This document shows positions 33,957-43,184 of a stretch of 64,000 nucleotides of DNA, piece by piece (the stretch's first letter is position 1; every line of letters starts with the position of its first letter). Below the pieces are notes generated by a model, which saw only the letters and a list, made by a program, of their open reading frames with translations, made no database searches and was not told where the DNA came from. Location of the stretch: contig NZ_JOEZ01000021.1 of the NCBI RefSeq assembly GCF_000721175.1, positions 62,001 through 126,000 on the forward strand. Direction: 5' to 3'. Both the position numbers and the translations under genes were made by a program. This DNA is from Streptomyces anulatus (GTDB lineage Bacteria > Actinomycetota > Actinomycetes > Streptomycetales > Streptomycetaceae).

Positions 33957-34310
33957 TCAGTCGGTGGCGGCGACAGCCTCGTCGACCGTGGTGTGAATCG
34001 GGAACACCTTGGTCAGACCTGTGATCCGGAAGATCTTGAGAATGCGCTCCTGGTTGCAGACCAGGCGCAACGAGCCCTCATGGGCCCGGACACGCTTCAA
34101 GCCGCCCACGAGCACGCCGAGGCCGGTGGAGTCGAGGAAGTCGACGCCTTCCATGTCGACAACCAAGTGGTAGCTGCCGTCATTCACCAACTCGACCAAC
34201 TGCTCGCGCAGCTTGGGCGCGGTATACACATCAATCTCGCCACCGACCTCGACGACCGTACGGTCGCCACCAGGGCCGGACACATTGCGAGTCGACAGGG
34301 ACAGGTCCAC
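33957..34310 (-). CDS. bldG: Anti-anti-sigma factor BldG
   Basis: The GTG start ([20 protein letters not shown]) is 4 bases after GGAGGATCC. The 117-residue STAS protein contains [20 protein letters not shown] and [20 protein letters not shown], where the Ser of DSTG is the residue phosphorylated by the partner anti-sigma kinase. Length and sequence match streptomycete BldG, needed for aerial hyphae and antibiotic production. It forms an operon with the RsbW-like gene 198 bases downstream. The divergent helicase starts 79 bases away. Confidence 0.93.
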   Translation of the reverse strand: MDLSLSTRNVSGPGGDRTVVEVGGEIDVYTAPKLREQLVELVNDGSYHLVVDMEGVDFLDSTGLGVLVGGLKRVRAHEGSLRLVCNQERILKIFRITGLTKVFPIHTTVDEAVAATD

Positions 34311-34389
34311 GGATCCTCCAGCACCTTGCTATCGAGCGGTCGCCCCTCGGTCTCCCCGACGGAGGCCAGGGGACGGATCGCCAGCCGCG

Positions 34390-36870
34390 ATGGCATTCAA
34401 TCACTTACCAGCAGCCATGCACGACGCCTTGGGACCATTGTCCGTCACGCCAGTGACACACTCGGTGCCGATGGCCAAGAATCACCGTCCCGGACGACCA
34501 CCCGAGAGTGGGGACATGCGCCCCTCTCCCGCCATGATCCTCGACCGGCTCGCCGCAGGGGCGGGCCGGGCCGCGCGCATCACTCATACGGAGCACCTGC
34601 CCCCGCGATCGGGAACCCATGCCATCTGGCCGGATCGTATCCGGCCAGAAGTGATCTCGGCGATCGAAAGAGCCGGGATCGGCCATCCGTGGGCGCATCA
34701 GGCTGCCGCGGCCGAGCACGCGCTGGACGGCGAGTCGGTCGTGATCTCCACCGGCACGGCCTCCGGGAAGTCCCTCGCGTACCTCGCGCCGGTCCTCAGC
34801 ACCCTCCTGGACGGCTCCGAGGCCCCGAACGGCCGCGGGGCCACCGCCCTGTACCTCGCTCCCACCAAGGCCCTGGCAGCCGATCAGCGGCGCTCGGTGA
34901 AGGCCCTCGCCGCCCCTCTCGGCAACGCCGTCAGGCCCGCGGTCTACGACGGCGACACCCCCGTCGAGGAACGCGAATGGGTGCGCCAGTACGCGAACTA
35001 CGTCCTGACCAACCCCGACATGCTGCACCGCGGGATCCTGCCGTCCCACCCCCGCTGGGCGTCCTTCCTGCGCGCCCTGCGGTTCGTCGTGATCGACGAG
35101 TGCCACACCTACCGGGGCGTCTTCGGCTCCCACGTCGCCCAGGTGCTGCGCCGTCTGCGACGCCTGTGCGCCCGTTACGGGGCCGATCCGGTGTTCCTGC
35201 TGGCCTCGGCCACGGCGGCGGAGCCCGCGGTCGCAGCCGGGCGCCTGACGGGTCTTCCGGTCCGGGAGGTGTCCGACGACGCCTCCCCGCGGGGCGAGCT
35301 GGTCTTCGCCCTGTGGGAACCCCCGCTGACCGACCTGCACGGCGAGAAGGGCGCCCCCGTACGCCGTACCGCGACGGCCGAGACCGCCGACCTGCTCACC
35401 GACCTGACCCTCCAGGGCGTCCGCTCGGTCGCCTTCGTACGCTCCCGGCGGGGCGCGGAACTGATCTCGGTGATCGCCAAGGAACGCCTCGCGGAGATCG
35501 ACCGCGCGCTGCCGAAGCGGATCGCCGCCTATCGCGGAGGCTACCTCCCCGAGGAACGCCGGGCCCTGGAACGGGCTCTGCACTCCGGCGAGCTGCTCGG
35601 TCTGGCGGCCACCACCGCCCTGGAACTCGGCATCGACGTGTCCGGCCTCGACTCGGTCGTCATCTGCGGCTACCCGGGCACGCGGGCGTCCCTCTGGCAG
35701 CAGGCGGGCCGCGCCGGCCGCTCGGGGCAGGGCGCCCTGGCCGTTCTCGTGGCCCGGGACGACCCGCTGGACACCTATCTGGTGCACCACCCCGAGGCGC
35801 TGTTCCAGCAACCCGTCGAGTCGACCGTGCTGGACCCGGACAATCCCTACGTCCTGGCCCCGCACCTCTGCGCCGCGGCCGCCGAGCTGCCCCTCACCGA
35901 GCCCGACATCGCGCTCTTCGGCCCGGCGGTGCCCGAGCTGCTGCCGCAGCTGGAGGCGGCGAAGCTGCTGCGCAAACGGGCCTCGGGCTGGCACTGGACC
36001 CGACGCGAACGGGCCGCCGACCTGGCCGACATCCGGGGCGGGGGCGGCCGGCCCGTCCAGATCGTCGAGGAGGGCACCGGCCGTCTGCTGGGCACCGTCG
36101 ACGCGGCCGCCGCCCACACGGCCGTCCACGAGGGCGCCGTCCATCTCCACCAGGGCCGCACCCACCTGGTCCGGAAGCTGGACCTGGAGGACTCCGTGGC
36201 CCTGGTCGAGGAGGCCGACCCGCCGTACTCGACCGTCGCCCGCGACACCACCGCCATCACCGTCCTGGAGACCGACACCGAGGTCCCCTGGGGGCAGGGG
36301 CAGCTCTGCTACGGCTCCGTCGAAGTCACCAACCAGGTCGTCTCGTTCCTCCGCCGGAAACTGATCACCGGGGAAGTACTGGGCGAGACGAAACTCGACC
36401 TGCCGCCCCGCACCCTGCGCACCCGCGCCGTCTGGTGGACCGTCACCGAGGACCAGCTCGACGCGGCCCGGATCAACCCGGAGATCCTCGGCGGCGCACT
36501 CCACGCCGCCGAGCACGCGTCGATCGGGCTGCTGCCGCTCTTCGCCACCTGCGACCGCTGGGACATCGGCGGCGTGTCCGTACCGCTGCATCCGGACACC
36601 CTGCTGCCGACGGTCTTCGTGTACGACGGCCACCCAGGAGGCGCCGGATTCGCCCAGCGGGCCTTCCACACCGCCCGTACGTGGCTGACGGCGACCCGGG
36701 AGGCCATCGCGTCCTGTGAGTGCGAGGCGGGCTGCCCCTCCTGCGTCCAGTCCCCCAAGTGCGGCAACGGCAACGAGCCCCTGCACAAACGTGGAGCCGT
36801 ACGTCTGCTCACCGAACTCCTCAGGGCCGCGCCCCCGGAACCGGACGGAGCGACCACGTCGGAGGACTGA
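34390..36870 (+). CDS. DEAD/DEAH helicase with C-terminal DUF1998-like domain
   Basis: The ATG (MAFNHLPAAMHDALGPLS) gives 826 residues. Helicase motifs are clear: IGHPWAHQAAAAEHALDGES (Q-like), VVISTGTASGKSLAYLAPVL (motif I), FVVIDECHTYRGVFGSHVAQ (motif II, DECH), LLASATAAEPA (III), GLAATTALELGIDVSGLDSV and YPGTRASLWQQAGRAGRSGQ (V-VI). The C-terminus holds the zinc cluster CECEAGCPSCVQSPKCGNGN. This matches the TIGR03817 'helicase/secretion neighbourhood' family, related to MrfA/Hrq1, which always lies beside the Tad genes in actinobacteria. It likely unwinds DNA 3' to 5' in repair. Confidence 0.92.
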   Translation: MAFNHLPAAMHDALGPLSVTPVTHSVPMAKNHRPGRPPESGDMRPSPAMILDRLAAGAGRAARITHTEHLPPRSGTHAIWPDRIRPEVISAIERAGIGHPWAHQAAAAEHALDGESVVISTGTASGKSLAYLAPVLSTLLDGSEAPNGRGATALYLAPTKALAADQRRSVKALAAPLGNAVRPAVYDGDTPVEEREWVRQYANYVLTNPDMLHRGILPSHPRWASFLRALRFVVIDECHTYRGVFGSHVAQVLRRLRRLCARYGADPVFLLASATAAEPAVAAGRLTGLPVREVSDDASPRGELVFALWEPPLTDLHGEKGAPVRRTATAETADLLTDLTLQGVRSVAFVRSRRGAELISVIAKERLAEIDRALPKRIAAYRGGYLPEERRALERALHSGELLGLAATTALELGIDVSGLDSVVICGYPGTRASLWQQAGRAGRSGQGALAVLVARDDPLDTYLVHHPEALFQQPVESTVLDPDNPYVLAPHLCAAAAELPLTEPDIALFGPAVPELLPQLEAAKLLRKRASGWHWTRRERAADLADIRGGGGRPVQIVEEGTGRLLGTVDAAAAHTAVHEGAVHLHQGRTHLVRKLDLEDSVALVEEADPPYSTVARDTTAITVLETDTEVPWGQGQLCYGSVEVTNQVVSFLRRKLITGEVLGETKLDLPPRTLRTRAVWWTVTEDQLDAARINPEILGGALHAAEHASIGLLPLFATCDRWDIGGVSVPLHPDTLLPTVFVYDGHPGGAGFAQRAFHTARTWLTATREAIASCECEAGCPSCVQSPKCGNGNEPLHKRGAVRLLTELLRAAPPEPDGATTSED

Positions 36871-36884
36871 ACGAGGAAGTGCTG

Positions 36885-37442
36885 TCAGGCCGGCAACAGC
36901 GGCTCGACCAGCCGCTTCAGCTCCGTCTCGCCGATCGCTCCGATCCGTGCCCCGGCGATCCGCCCCTCCGGGTCGACGATGATCGTGAACGGATATCCGG
37001 CGGTGTTCACCACGCCCTTCGGGAGGCGGAGGAGTTGCCGGCCCTGCGGATCGTGCAGACTCGGATACACGAGCCCTGCGTCCTTCTCGAAGGCACGTGC
37101 CTTGCCGACCGACACGTCCGCGTTGACCCCCACCACCCGCAGGCCCTTGCCTCGCAGTTCCTCGTGCACCCGGGAGAGCCCGGGGGCCTCCGCACGACAC
37201 GGACCGCACCACGATGCCCACGCGTTGACCACGACGACCTTGCCCCGCAGCCCCTTCAGGCTGAACCGGCCGTCGCCGTCGACGCGTTCCCCCGCCAGCT
37301 CCGGCATCGCCACCTGGTCTGCTCGGGCGTACGTCTTCAGTGGCGCGGGCCCGCCGCCGTCCGCGGGCAGAGGTGATGTCGAGCAGCCCGCCGACGCGGC
37401 CAGCAGGACGGCCACCGCAGTCGAGGTCCGTAGCGTCTTCAC
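36885..37442 (-). CDS. TlpA/ResA-like thiol-disulfide lipoprotein
   Basis: Start is taken as GTG (KTLRTSTAVAVLLAASAGC); an alternative GTG lies six codons earlier. A signal peptide with lipobox ASAGC precedes the mature part. The thioredoxin fold shows VVVVNAWASWCGPCRAEAPG with the CGPC active site, LRVVGVNADVSVGKARAFEK and the cis-Pro region NTAGYPFTIIVDPEGRIAGA. About 185 residues in all. It would reduce or shuffle disulfides outside the membrane, as in cytochrome c maturation. It converges on the helicase gene with a 14-base gap. Confidence 0.85.
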   Translation of the reverse strand: MKTLRTSTAVAVLLAASAGCSTSPLPADGGGPAPLKTYARADQVAMPELAGERVDGDGRFSLKGLRGKVVVVNAWASWCGPCRAEAPGLSRVHEELRGKGLRVVGVNADVSVGKARAFEKDAGLVYPSLHDPQGRQLLRLPKGVVNTAGYPFTIIVDPEGRIAGARIGAIGETELKRLVEPLLPA

Positions 37443-37614
37443 GTTCGTCGATGATGCCACCGGGGGCACGGGCGGGCGCACGTGCCCACCACCGAACAAT
37501 CGCGCCGGTCGAGCGCCCGGCCCCAGCGATCGTTCGCTCAGCGGCCCACCGGACCCCGGCACCCCTGCCGGGCACCACGGCGCGGGAAGCGGTCGGGGAG
37601 CCGCCCCGGGGATC

Positions 37615-38202
37615 GACCGGAGGTCCGGCCCGGGCCCTGACGGCGGGTTCATAGGGCCCGAACCGGGAACGGGCGGTCACATCGGCGATATCCCCGTGCA
37701 CCGCGCAGCGAACGAGCACGGCGCCCTGTGCCCGAGCTACCCGCCGGGCCGCCTCGCACGCGACCGCCGCCCCTTCCAGCGCCCGGTCCGCAGCCGCGAG
37801 GGCCGCCAGATCCGCGGCCCCGCCCGCCCGGTGACGGGCCGCCACGACCTGTCCCAGCGCAAGCACCACGGCGAACACGGCGCACAGACCGGCCGCAGTG
37901 ACAGCCACCCACACCGTCGCCACACCCCGATCCGAGGCATGGCCCACACCCCGGCCCGAGACACGGCACGCACTCCGGCCCGCGATCCGGGCCATGCCTC
38001 GGCCCGCGATCCGGGCCGCACTCCGGCCCGCGATCCGGGCCATGCCCCGGCCCGAAGCCCGGCCCGAAACCCCGTCCGAAACCCCGTCCGAGGCCCGGTC
38101 CGAAGCCCAGCTCGCCCCCTGGCCCGCGATCCGGGTCATGCCCTGGGCCGCACTCCGGCCGACGTCTCGGTCCACTCGGTCCACGCCCCGGCCTCTGTTC
38201 AT
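37615..38202 (-). CDS. TadE-like pilus protein with repetitive N-terminus, 3' end unclear
   Basis: ATG 38202 (MNRGRGVDRVDRDVGRSAAQ) has AGGAG upstream. The conserved part, SDRGVATVWVAVTAAGLCAV, then VVAARHRAGGAADLAALAAA and VRARAGPP, is the TIGR03816 TadE-like protein of the helicase/secretion neighbourhood. Homologues are about 120 residues. Here some 60 extra residues of GMARIAGRSAARIAG-type repeats precede it. The frame does not stop after RARAGPP but stays open across the TlpA gene and antisense through the helicase, so either a frameshift removed the stop (TGA exists one frame over at 37649) or the product is greatly extended. The given end is the end of homology, not a stop codon. Confidence 0.6.
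37935..38160. repeat. Degenerate 21-24-bp tandem repeats in the TadE-like gene
   Basis: CGGCCCGCGATCCGGGCC recurs at least three times in a row from about 37976, each followed by ATGCC or GCACT, and flanking units (CGAAACCCCGTC twice, CCGCGATCCGGGTCATGCC) are degenerate copies. They encode (G)MARIAGR and (S)AARIAGR. The array keeps the reading frame. Confidence 0.75.
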
Positions 38203-38311
38203 CGCCTCGCTCCTGCACTTGCCCGCGTCCTGATTCGCCGCCGGGACCACCGCCGGAGCACGCCGCGGCGACGACACCCGTCCGGCCCCCGGCCCTCGAT
38301 CTCCCTCGCCC

Positions 38312-38779
38312 TCATGGCCCGGCACCCCCCACCGTGTCCTCCGCCAGGGCAGCCGCCTCGGCGCTCAGCGTCAGGGCCAGCACGCCCGGCCCCGGGGTCG
38401 GTGCCTCCACCCGGACGCGCCACAGATCTCCAGCCCGGCCCACCGCGACCCGGGCGCCGTGGGGTGCCGCCTCACGCGCGGCTTCCAGCACCGCCGCCTC
38501 CGGCTCCGAACGGGCCGCGGCCCGTGCCCCCGCCCGCGCCGCATCCACGCAACGGATCTGATCCGAGGCAGCCATCAGCGCCCACAGCAACGCCATGGCG
38601 AAGGCCACCAGCACCGGGATCACCACGGCCGCCTCCGCCGTCACCGCGCCCCGGTCGCCACACCCGCCGCCGCTCGTGGACCGGTCCTGGTGCCGGCTCC
38701 GGGGAAGCGCGCGGGCCGACGCCACGGGCCTCTCCCCCCTCCCCGGGCGGCATCCTGACGGAATCTCAGAACTTCGCAT
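38312..38779 (-). CDS. TadE-family pilus assembly protein
   Basis: The core RGAVTAEAAVVIPVLVAFAM, then ALLWALMAASDQIRCVDAAR and AGARAAARSE is the TadE-type N-terminal helix with the Glu of the prepilin-like motif. The 155-residue frame has a 45-residue Arg/Ser-rich lead, so the real start may be further in. It lies between the DUF4244 gene (overlapping by 14 bases) and the second TadE-like gene. Minor pilin-like proteins of this kind prime or cap Flp/Tad fibres outside the membrane. Confidence 0.85.
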   Translation of the reverse strand: MRSSEIPSGCRPGRGERPVASARALPRSRHQDRSTSGGGCGDRGAVTAEAAVVIPVLVAFAMALLWALMAASDQIRCVDAARAGARAAARSEPEAAVLEAAREAAPHGARVAVGRAGDLWRVRVEAPTPGPGVLALTLSAEAAALAEDTVGGAGP

Positions 38780-39032
38780 CGAGCGCGTCCTCGACCAGCG
38801 ACTGCAGCGCTGACAGCACCGGCCCGCTGTTCACCACCTTGTAGAGCACCGCCGCGAAGGCACACGCAGCGATGGTTCCGACCGCGTACTCGGACGTGGT
38901 CATCCCCCGATCGGACCGGCCGAGTCGCCTCGCCCACCGTGTGGCCCACGTCGCCTGCCGCCCGGGCACCCCTGTGGAGTGCTGCCCCGCGCAAAGAGCG
39001 TCGGCGGTCCGGTTCCAGAACTTCGTTTTCAT
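38766..39032 (-). CDS. DUF4244 Flp-pilin-like protein
   Basis: This 88-residue product contains SDRGMTTSEYAVGTIAACAF, then AAVLYKVVNSGPVLSALQSL, the DUF4244 signature. Like Flp pilins it has a charged start, a G-MTT-E-Y cleavage-type motif and one hydrophobic helix. It is probably the major structural subunit of the Tad-type fibre. GGGGGATGAA precedes the ATG. It is part of the operon running from the CpaE-like gene. Confidence 0.85.
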   Translation of the reverse strand: MKTKFWNRTADALCAGQHSTGVPGRQATWATRWARRLGRSDRGMTTSEYAVGTIAACAFAAVLYKVVNSGPVLSALQSLVEDALDAKF

Positions 39033-39146
39033 TTCATCCCCCGATGAGCATCGATGAGGAGCGGGTGCCCGAACGGAACACCCGTGAGTGACAGCGAAAA
39101 AGTGAATGGCCGACAGGTCACTACCGGCCGCGAGCCGCGCGCAGCC

Positions 39147-39989
39147 TCACCGGCCCGGACGGCCCGTCGCAAGCAGGTCACCGGCCAGGCCGATGATCAC
39201 CGGCGCCACCCCGACCGCCAGGAAGGCGGGGAGGAAGCACAGGCCGACGGGCGCGGTGATCAGCACTCCGGCCCGTTGCGCACGCGCCACCGCCGCCGCA
39301 GCTCGCTCGGCACGCATCGACTCCGCCAGCCTGGCGACCGGCTGCGCGGCCGGAGCTCCTGTCGAGCCCGCCCGGTACAGGCAGCGGGCCAGCGGGCCTG
39401 CGCCCGGTATCTCCGCGAACCGGCCCCACGCCTCGGCCGGTTCGCCGCCGAGGCGGATCTCGGCGGCGGTCCGGGCGAGCCGATCGCCGACCGGGCCACC
39501 GATGGACTCGCCCACCTCCTCGGCCGCCTCCCGAGGACCTGCCCCGACGGCGATACAGGCGGCCAGCAGATCCGCGGCCAGCGGAAGCTGCCCGGCGATC
39601 ACGGCCCGCTCCGTATGGATACCGCCGGGACGAGGCCGGGGACGGGTTCGCTGCCACCGCCACGTCCCGTACGCCGCTGCCGAACCGACGGCGCAGCCCA
39701 TCACACCGCCGACCAGAATCCATCCGGTCAGCCAGGCCCCGGTCGGAGCCGCCCACCGCCGACCTGCCTCGGAAAGGCCCGAACCACCGTTCGTCCGGAA
39801 CCGTGCGACCGTCCGGCTCCACCTGCCGGGCCGTGCCACCGTGACCGTGCCCAACAGCAGTGCGCCCCGCCCGCGAACCGCCCGCCTCCGATACCTGGCG
39901 GCAGTCACGGCTACCAACTGCGCCGCCACTCCCAGCACTGCCGCCGACATCCCCAGGCTGTGGAGAACGTCTCCGCCCGCCACACTCAC
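39147..39989 (-). CDS. TadC-like type II secretion F protein
   Basis: The GTG start overlaps the previous stop (GTGA) and is preceded by GGAGGGGAGG. The 280-residue product has the T2SSF fold: AVIAGQLPLAADLLAACIAV, AGPREAAEEVGESIGGPVGD, GEPAEAWGRFAEIPGAGPLA and the C-terminal pair of membrane helices (VLITAPVGLCFLPAFLAVGV). It forms the inner-membrane platform with the TadB-like protein and the TadA ATPase. Confidence 0.88.
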   Translation of the reverse strand: MSVAGGDVLHSLGMSAAVLGVAAQLVAVTAARYRRRAVRGRGALLLGTVTVARPGRWSRTVARFRTNGGSGLSEAGRRWAAPTGAWLTGWILVGGVMGCAVGSAAAYGTWRWQRTRPRPRPGGIHTERAVIAGQLPLAADLLAACIAVGAGPREAAEEVGESIGGPVGDRLARTAAEIRLGGEPAEAWGRFAEIPGAGPLARCLYRAGSTGAPAAQPVARLAESMRAERAAAAVARAQRAGVLITAPVGLCFLPAFLAVGVAPVIIGLAGDLLATGRPGR

Positions 39990-40906
39990 GCCGCCTCCCC
40001 TCCGCGCACGATCCGGCAAGCCCAGAACAGCCCGGCCGCCTCCAGGAACGCGCCCACCGCCAGGCAGGCCAGGCCGCCCGGGGTGTGCAGCAGTACGCGC
40101 AAGGGTTCGGCTCCCAGCGCCGCTCCCAGCCCCAGACCCGCGACCGGGAGCAGAGCCAGGACCACGACCGTCGACCACGCTCCAGCCAGTTGGGCACGCA
40201 ACCCCTCCCGTCTGCGCCGGTCGTCCCGCAGCGCGGCCTCCAGGCGCTCCAGCCCGGTCGCCAGCCCGGCCCCGCCGTCCACCGCCACTCGCCAGCACGC
40301 GGCCATCCCGGACAGTCCCCCCAGCCCCGGGCCCTCCGCCGCCTGCCGCAGTGCTGCCGGCACGTCGCCCCCGAACCGCGCCGCCGCGAGCACCGCGGCC
40401 TCCGCCTCCCCCAGCCGGCCACCGGAAGCGGTCGTCGCCGAAGTGCCGTCCTCCACGAAGCCCTCGCGCAGTGCGACCAGCAACGCCTGTCCCGGCTCAC
40501 GGCCGGCCCGCAGCTCCCCGACCACGGCTCCGCACAACGCCGCGACCGCGGTGGCCGCCTTCTCCGCCTCCCTCGCTCCGGCCCGCCTCCGCAGCCACCG
40601 GCGTACCAACGGGACCGCCACGGCTCCCGCGAGCAGTGGCAGCACCGAACTCCCCAGCACCGCAAGCAGCACCGCGACCGGAACGGACCACCACTCCCGA
40701 CGTCCCCGGGCCACCTCCTTCACCCGCCCCCGGGCCTTGAGCAGACATGGCCACCGATCCCACGGCCGACGCGACTCGGGCGGAGCGTCCACGAACAGCA
40801 CCCGTGCCCGGCGCGCCCCCGGATCCCGCACCATCGCGAGCCACACCGCCGAACCCACGCAGAGAGCCACCGCGTGAGCCGCGTACGCGGACGCTTGCCC
40901 CGTCAC
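39986..40906 (-). CDS. TadB-like type II secretion F protein
   Basis: The GTG overlaps the TadA stop by 4 bases and has GGAGGTG upstream. The 306-residue product has membrane helices near VPVAVLLAVLGSSVLPLLAG and STVVVLALLPVAGLGLGAAL, and the T2SSF core between them (LCGAVVGELRAGREPGQALL, RFGGDVPAALRQAAEGPGLG). It pairs with TadC as platform protein. Confidence 0.88.
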   Translation of the reverse strand: MTGQASAYAAHAVALCVGSAVWLAMVRDPGARRARVLFVDAPPESRRPWDRWPCLLKARGRVKEVARGRREWWSVPVAVLLAVLGSSVLPLLAGAVAVPLVRRWLRRRAGAREAEKAATAVAALCGAVVGELRAGREPGQALLVALREGFVEDGTSATTASGGRLGEAEAAVLAAARFGGDVPAALRQAAEGPGLGGLSGMAACWRVAVDGGAGLATGLERLEAALRDDRRRREGLRAQLAGAWSTVVVLALLPVAGLGLGAALGAEPLRVLLHTPGGLACLAVGAFLEAAGLFWACRIVRGGEAA

Positions 40907-42051
40907 AGCGCACCTCCGATCAGCGATCGCAGCCGTTCCCATCCCCGCTCCGGAACGAATCCTCCGACGCCCCAGCTCAGCGCCGGAACCGTGAAGACCA
41001 GGCCCGCCGCATCCCGCTCCAGAACGTGCACCTCGGCCACCCGCCGTTGCCCCGCGCGGTCCCGGACGAGATGTACGACCACCGAGAGCGCGGCCGCCAG
41101 CTGGCTGTGCAGGGCGAAACGGTCAAGACCGGCCGCCGTGCCCAGCGCCTCCAGCCGGGCGGGGACATGCTCGGCAGCGTTCGCGTGGACGGTGCCACAC
41201 CCTCCCTCGTGTCCGGTGTTCAAGGCTGCCAACAGCTGGGTGACTTCGGCGCCTCGCACCTCTCCGACCACCAGCCGGTCGGGCCGCATGCGCAGCGCCT
41301 GCCGCACCAGATCGCGCAACGTCACCCGGCCCGCGCCCTCCTGATTGGCCGGACGGGATTCCAGGCGGACCACATGCGGATGGTCCGGCCGCAGCTCGGC
41401 GGAGTCCTCGGCGAGCACGATCCGCTCGTTCACGCCGACCGCGCCCAGCAGACTGGCGAGGAGGGTGGTCTTGCCTGCTCCCGTTCCGCCGCTGATCACG
41501 TAGGAGATCCGCGCCTCCACGAGGGCCCGCAGGATCCGGTCGCCGCCAGGCGGCACCGTGCCCGCGTCCACCAGCTCCGTCAGCGAGAAGGCCCGCGGCC
41601 GCACGACACGCAGGGAGAGACAGGTCGAGCCGACGGACACCGGGGGCAGCACGGCGTGCATGCGGGTTCCGTCGGGCAGTCGCGCGTCCACCCATGGCCG
41701 TGCATCGTCCAGCCTCCTGCCGGCCACCGCGGCGAGACGCTGGGCCAGCCGGCGGACCGCCGCCGCGTCCGGGAAGGTGACGGCCGTCAGCTGGAGTCCA
41801 CCTCCCCGGTCCACCCACACCCGGTCCGGTGCGGACACCAGCACATCCGTCACCTCGGGGTCTGCGAGCAACGGCTCCAGCACCCCCGTGCCGACGAGTT
41901 CACCCCGCAGCTCTGCCGCGGCTCCGAGCACCTCGGCATCGCCCAGCAGCCGCCCCTGGGCCCGCAGGGCGGCCGCCACTCCGGCGGGGGTGGGCGCGGC
42001 GCCGCTGCGTGCCAGCCGCTGGCGCACGGCGTCGAGCAGTTCGTCCGTCAT
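40903..42051 (-). CDS. tadA: TadA/CpaF-type secretion ATPase
   Basis: The 382-residue product is the TIGR03819-type secretion ATPase. It has EPLLADPEVTDVLVSAPDRV, Walker A YVISGGTGAGKTTLLASLLG, the Asp box RIVLAEDSAELRPDHPHVVR, Walker B-like MRPDRLVVGEVRGAEVTQLL and the His box NTGHEGGCGTVHANAAEHVP. It powers assembly of the Tad fibre from the cytoplasmic side. The ATG overlaps the CpaE-like stop by 4 bases. Confidence 0.95.
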   Translation of the reverse strand: MTDELLDAVRQRLARSGAAPTPAGVAAALRAQGRLLGDAEVLGAAAELRGELVGTGVLEPLLADPEVTDVLVSAPDRVWVDRGGGLQLTAVTFPDAAAVRRLAQRLAAVAGRRLDDARPWVDARLPDGTRMHAVLPPVSVGSTCLSLRVVRPRAFSLTELVDAGTVPPGGDRILRALVEARISYVISGGTGAGKTTLLASLLGAVGVNERIVLAEDSAELRPDHPHVVRLESRPANQEGAGRVTLRDLVRQALRMRPDRLVVGEVRGAEVTQLLAALNTGHEGGCGTVHANAAEHVPARLEALGTAAGLDRFALHSQLAAALSVVVHLVRDRAGQRRVAEVHVLERDAAGLVFTVPALSWGVGGFVPERGWERLRSLIGGAL

Positions 42052-43184
42052 GCCGTCCCTCCCTCGGGCGGGCGGGACACGGGGCTCGCGTCACCGGCCG
42101 CCGCCACCTGCTCCCAGAAGGCCGAACAGAACCGGGCCAGCGGGCCCCGGGCACTGCCGCCGGGCGGAGTCCCCTCGTCCTGGGAGACCAGAAGGCCTGC
42201 TTCCAGGGGAAGCTCACCGACGAGCGGAAGGCCTGTGGCCCGGGCGACCCACCGCCCGTCCAGCCCAGACGCATACGGGCCCCGGGGCACCACCCGCAGG
42301 TCGTCCAGCACCATTCCGACGGTGGACGCGACGCGCTTGGCCGCCGCGACCGCGCGCAGTTCGCCCGGCACCACGAGCAGGCCGAGATCGAGCTGGGCCA
42401 GGGCTTCCGCGACTCCCTCGTCGACCCGGCGCGGGAGATCCACGACCACCACCCCGCCGAGCCGGCGCGCGGCGGCGAGCACGGCCCGCATCGCCTGCGG
42501 CGGGATCACCACCTCGTCGTCGCGCCCCCAGCTCAGCACCCGCAGTCCGTGGAGCGCGGGCAGCGAGTCCTCAAGGGCTCCACCGCCGAGACGCCCCTTC
42601 GACTGCGCGAAATCCGGCCATCGCATGCCTTCGGCACGTTCTCCGCCGAGCAGGACGTCGATCCCACCGCCCAGAGGGTCGGCGTCGATCAGCATCGCCC
42701 GCCGACCGGACCTCGCCGCACTCACGGCAAGGGCGCAGGCCAGCGTTGATGCGCCGGAGCCGCCCCGGCCGCCCATCACGCCGACGGTGAGCGCCGGCCG
42801 CCCCACGCCTTCGGCGGCGTTGGCGATCTGGTCGACGAGCCAGCCCTCGGAATCGGGCAGTCGCAGCACATATTCGGCCCCGATCTCCACCGCCCGCCGC
42901 CACACGTCCGGGTCGTCCTGGTCCCGGCCGACCAGCATCACCCCCTTCCGGCGGCCGGCGCCCCGGCATCGCGCGGCGGCGTCATCGCCCACCAGCACCA
43001 TCGGGGCCCGCTCCCAGCCGCCACGACGCCCGGGCGGCCCGTGATGAACCTCGGGCTCGGCTCCGGCCGCCGCGCACAGCCGGAGCAGGTCGTCGAGCAG
43101 CTCCACGTCCTCCGTCACGATCAGCGGGCCTCCGCGGCGCCCGTCGGCGACCGCCGCCCCTTCTCCTGCCAGGGATCCAGCCAC
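42048..43184 (-). CDS. CpaE-like ParA/MinD-type ATPase
   Basis: This 378-residue protein heads the Tad operon. An N-terminal receiver-like domain (PLIVTEDVELLDDLLRLCAA) is followed by a deviant Walker A VGVMGGRGGSGASTLACALA, MLIDADPLGGGIDVLLGG and VVVVDLPRRVDEGVAEALAQ. This is the TIGR03815 CpaE homologue of the helicase/secretion neighbourhood. CpaE-type ATPases place the secretion complex at a cell site. In streptomycete annotations it is sometimes called a septum-site determining protein. Confidence 0.92.
   Translation of the reverse strand: MAGSLAGEGAAVADGRRGGPLIVTEDVELLDDLLRLCAAAGAEPEVHHGPPGRRGGWERAPMVLVGDDAAARCRGAGRRKGVMLVGRDQDDPDVWRRAVEIGAEYVLRLPDSEGWLVDQIANAAEGVGRPALTVGVMGGRGGSGASTLACALAVSAARSGRRAMLIDADPLGGGIDVLLGGERAEGMRWPDFAQSKGRLGGGALEDSLPALHGLRVLSWGRDDEVVIPPQAMRAVLAAARRLGGVVVVDLPRRVDEGVAEALAQLDLGLLVVPGELRAVAAAKRVASTVGMVLDDLRVVPRGPYASGLDGRWVARATGLPLVGELPLEAGLLVSQDEGTPPGGSARGPLARFCSAFWEQVAAAGDASPVSRPPEGGTA

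Noticed and set aside
37935..38160. A CRISPR array
   Set aside because: Repeats are 21-24 bp, contiguous without unique spacers, and keep a protein frame.
34405..38325. A single 1306-codon minus-strand frame
   Set aside because: Most of it is antisense to the helicase and out of frame with the TlpA gene; only the TadE-like section near 37615-38202 has homology.
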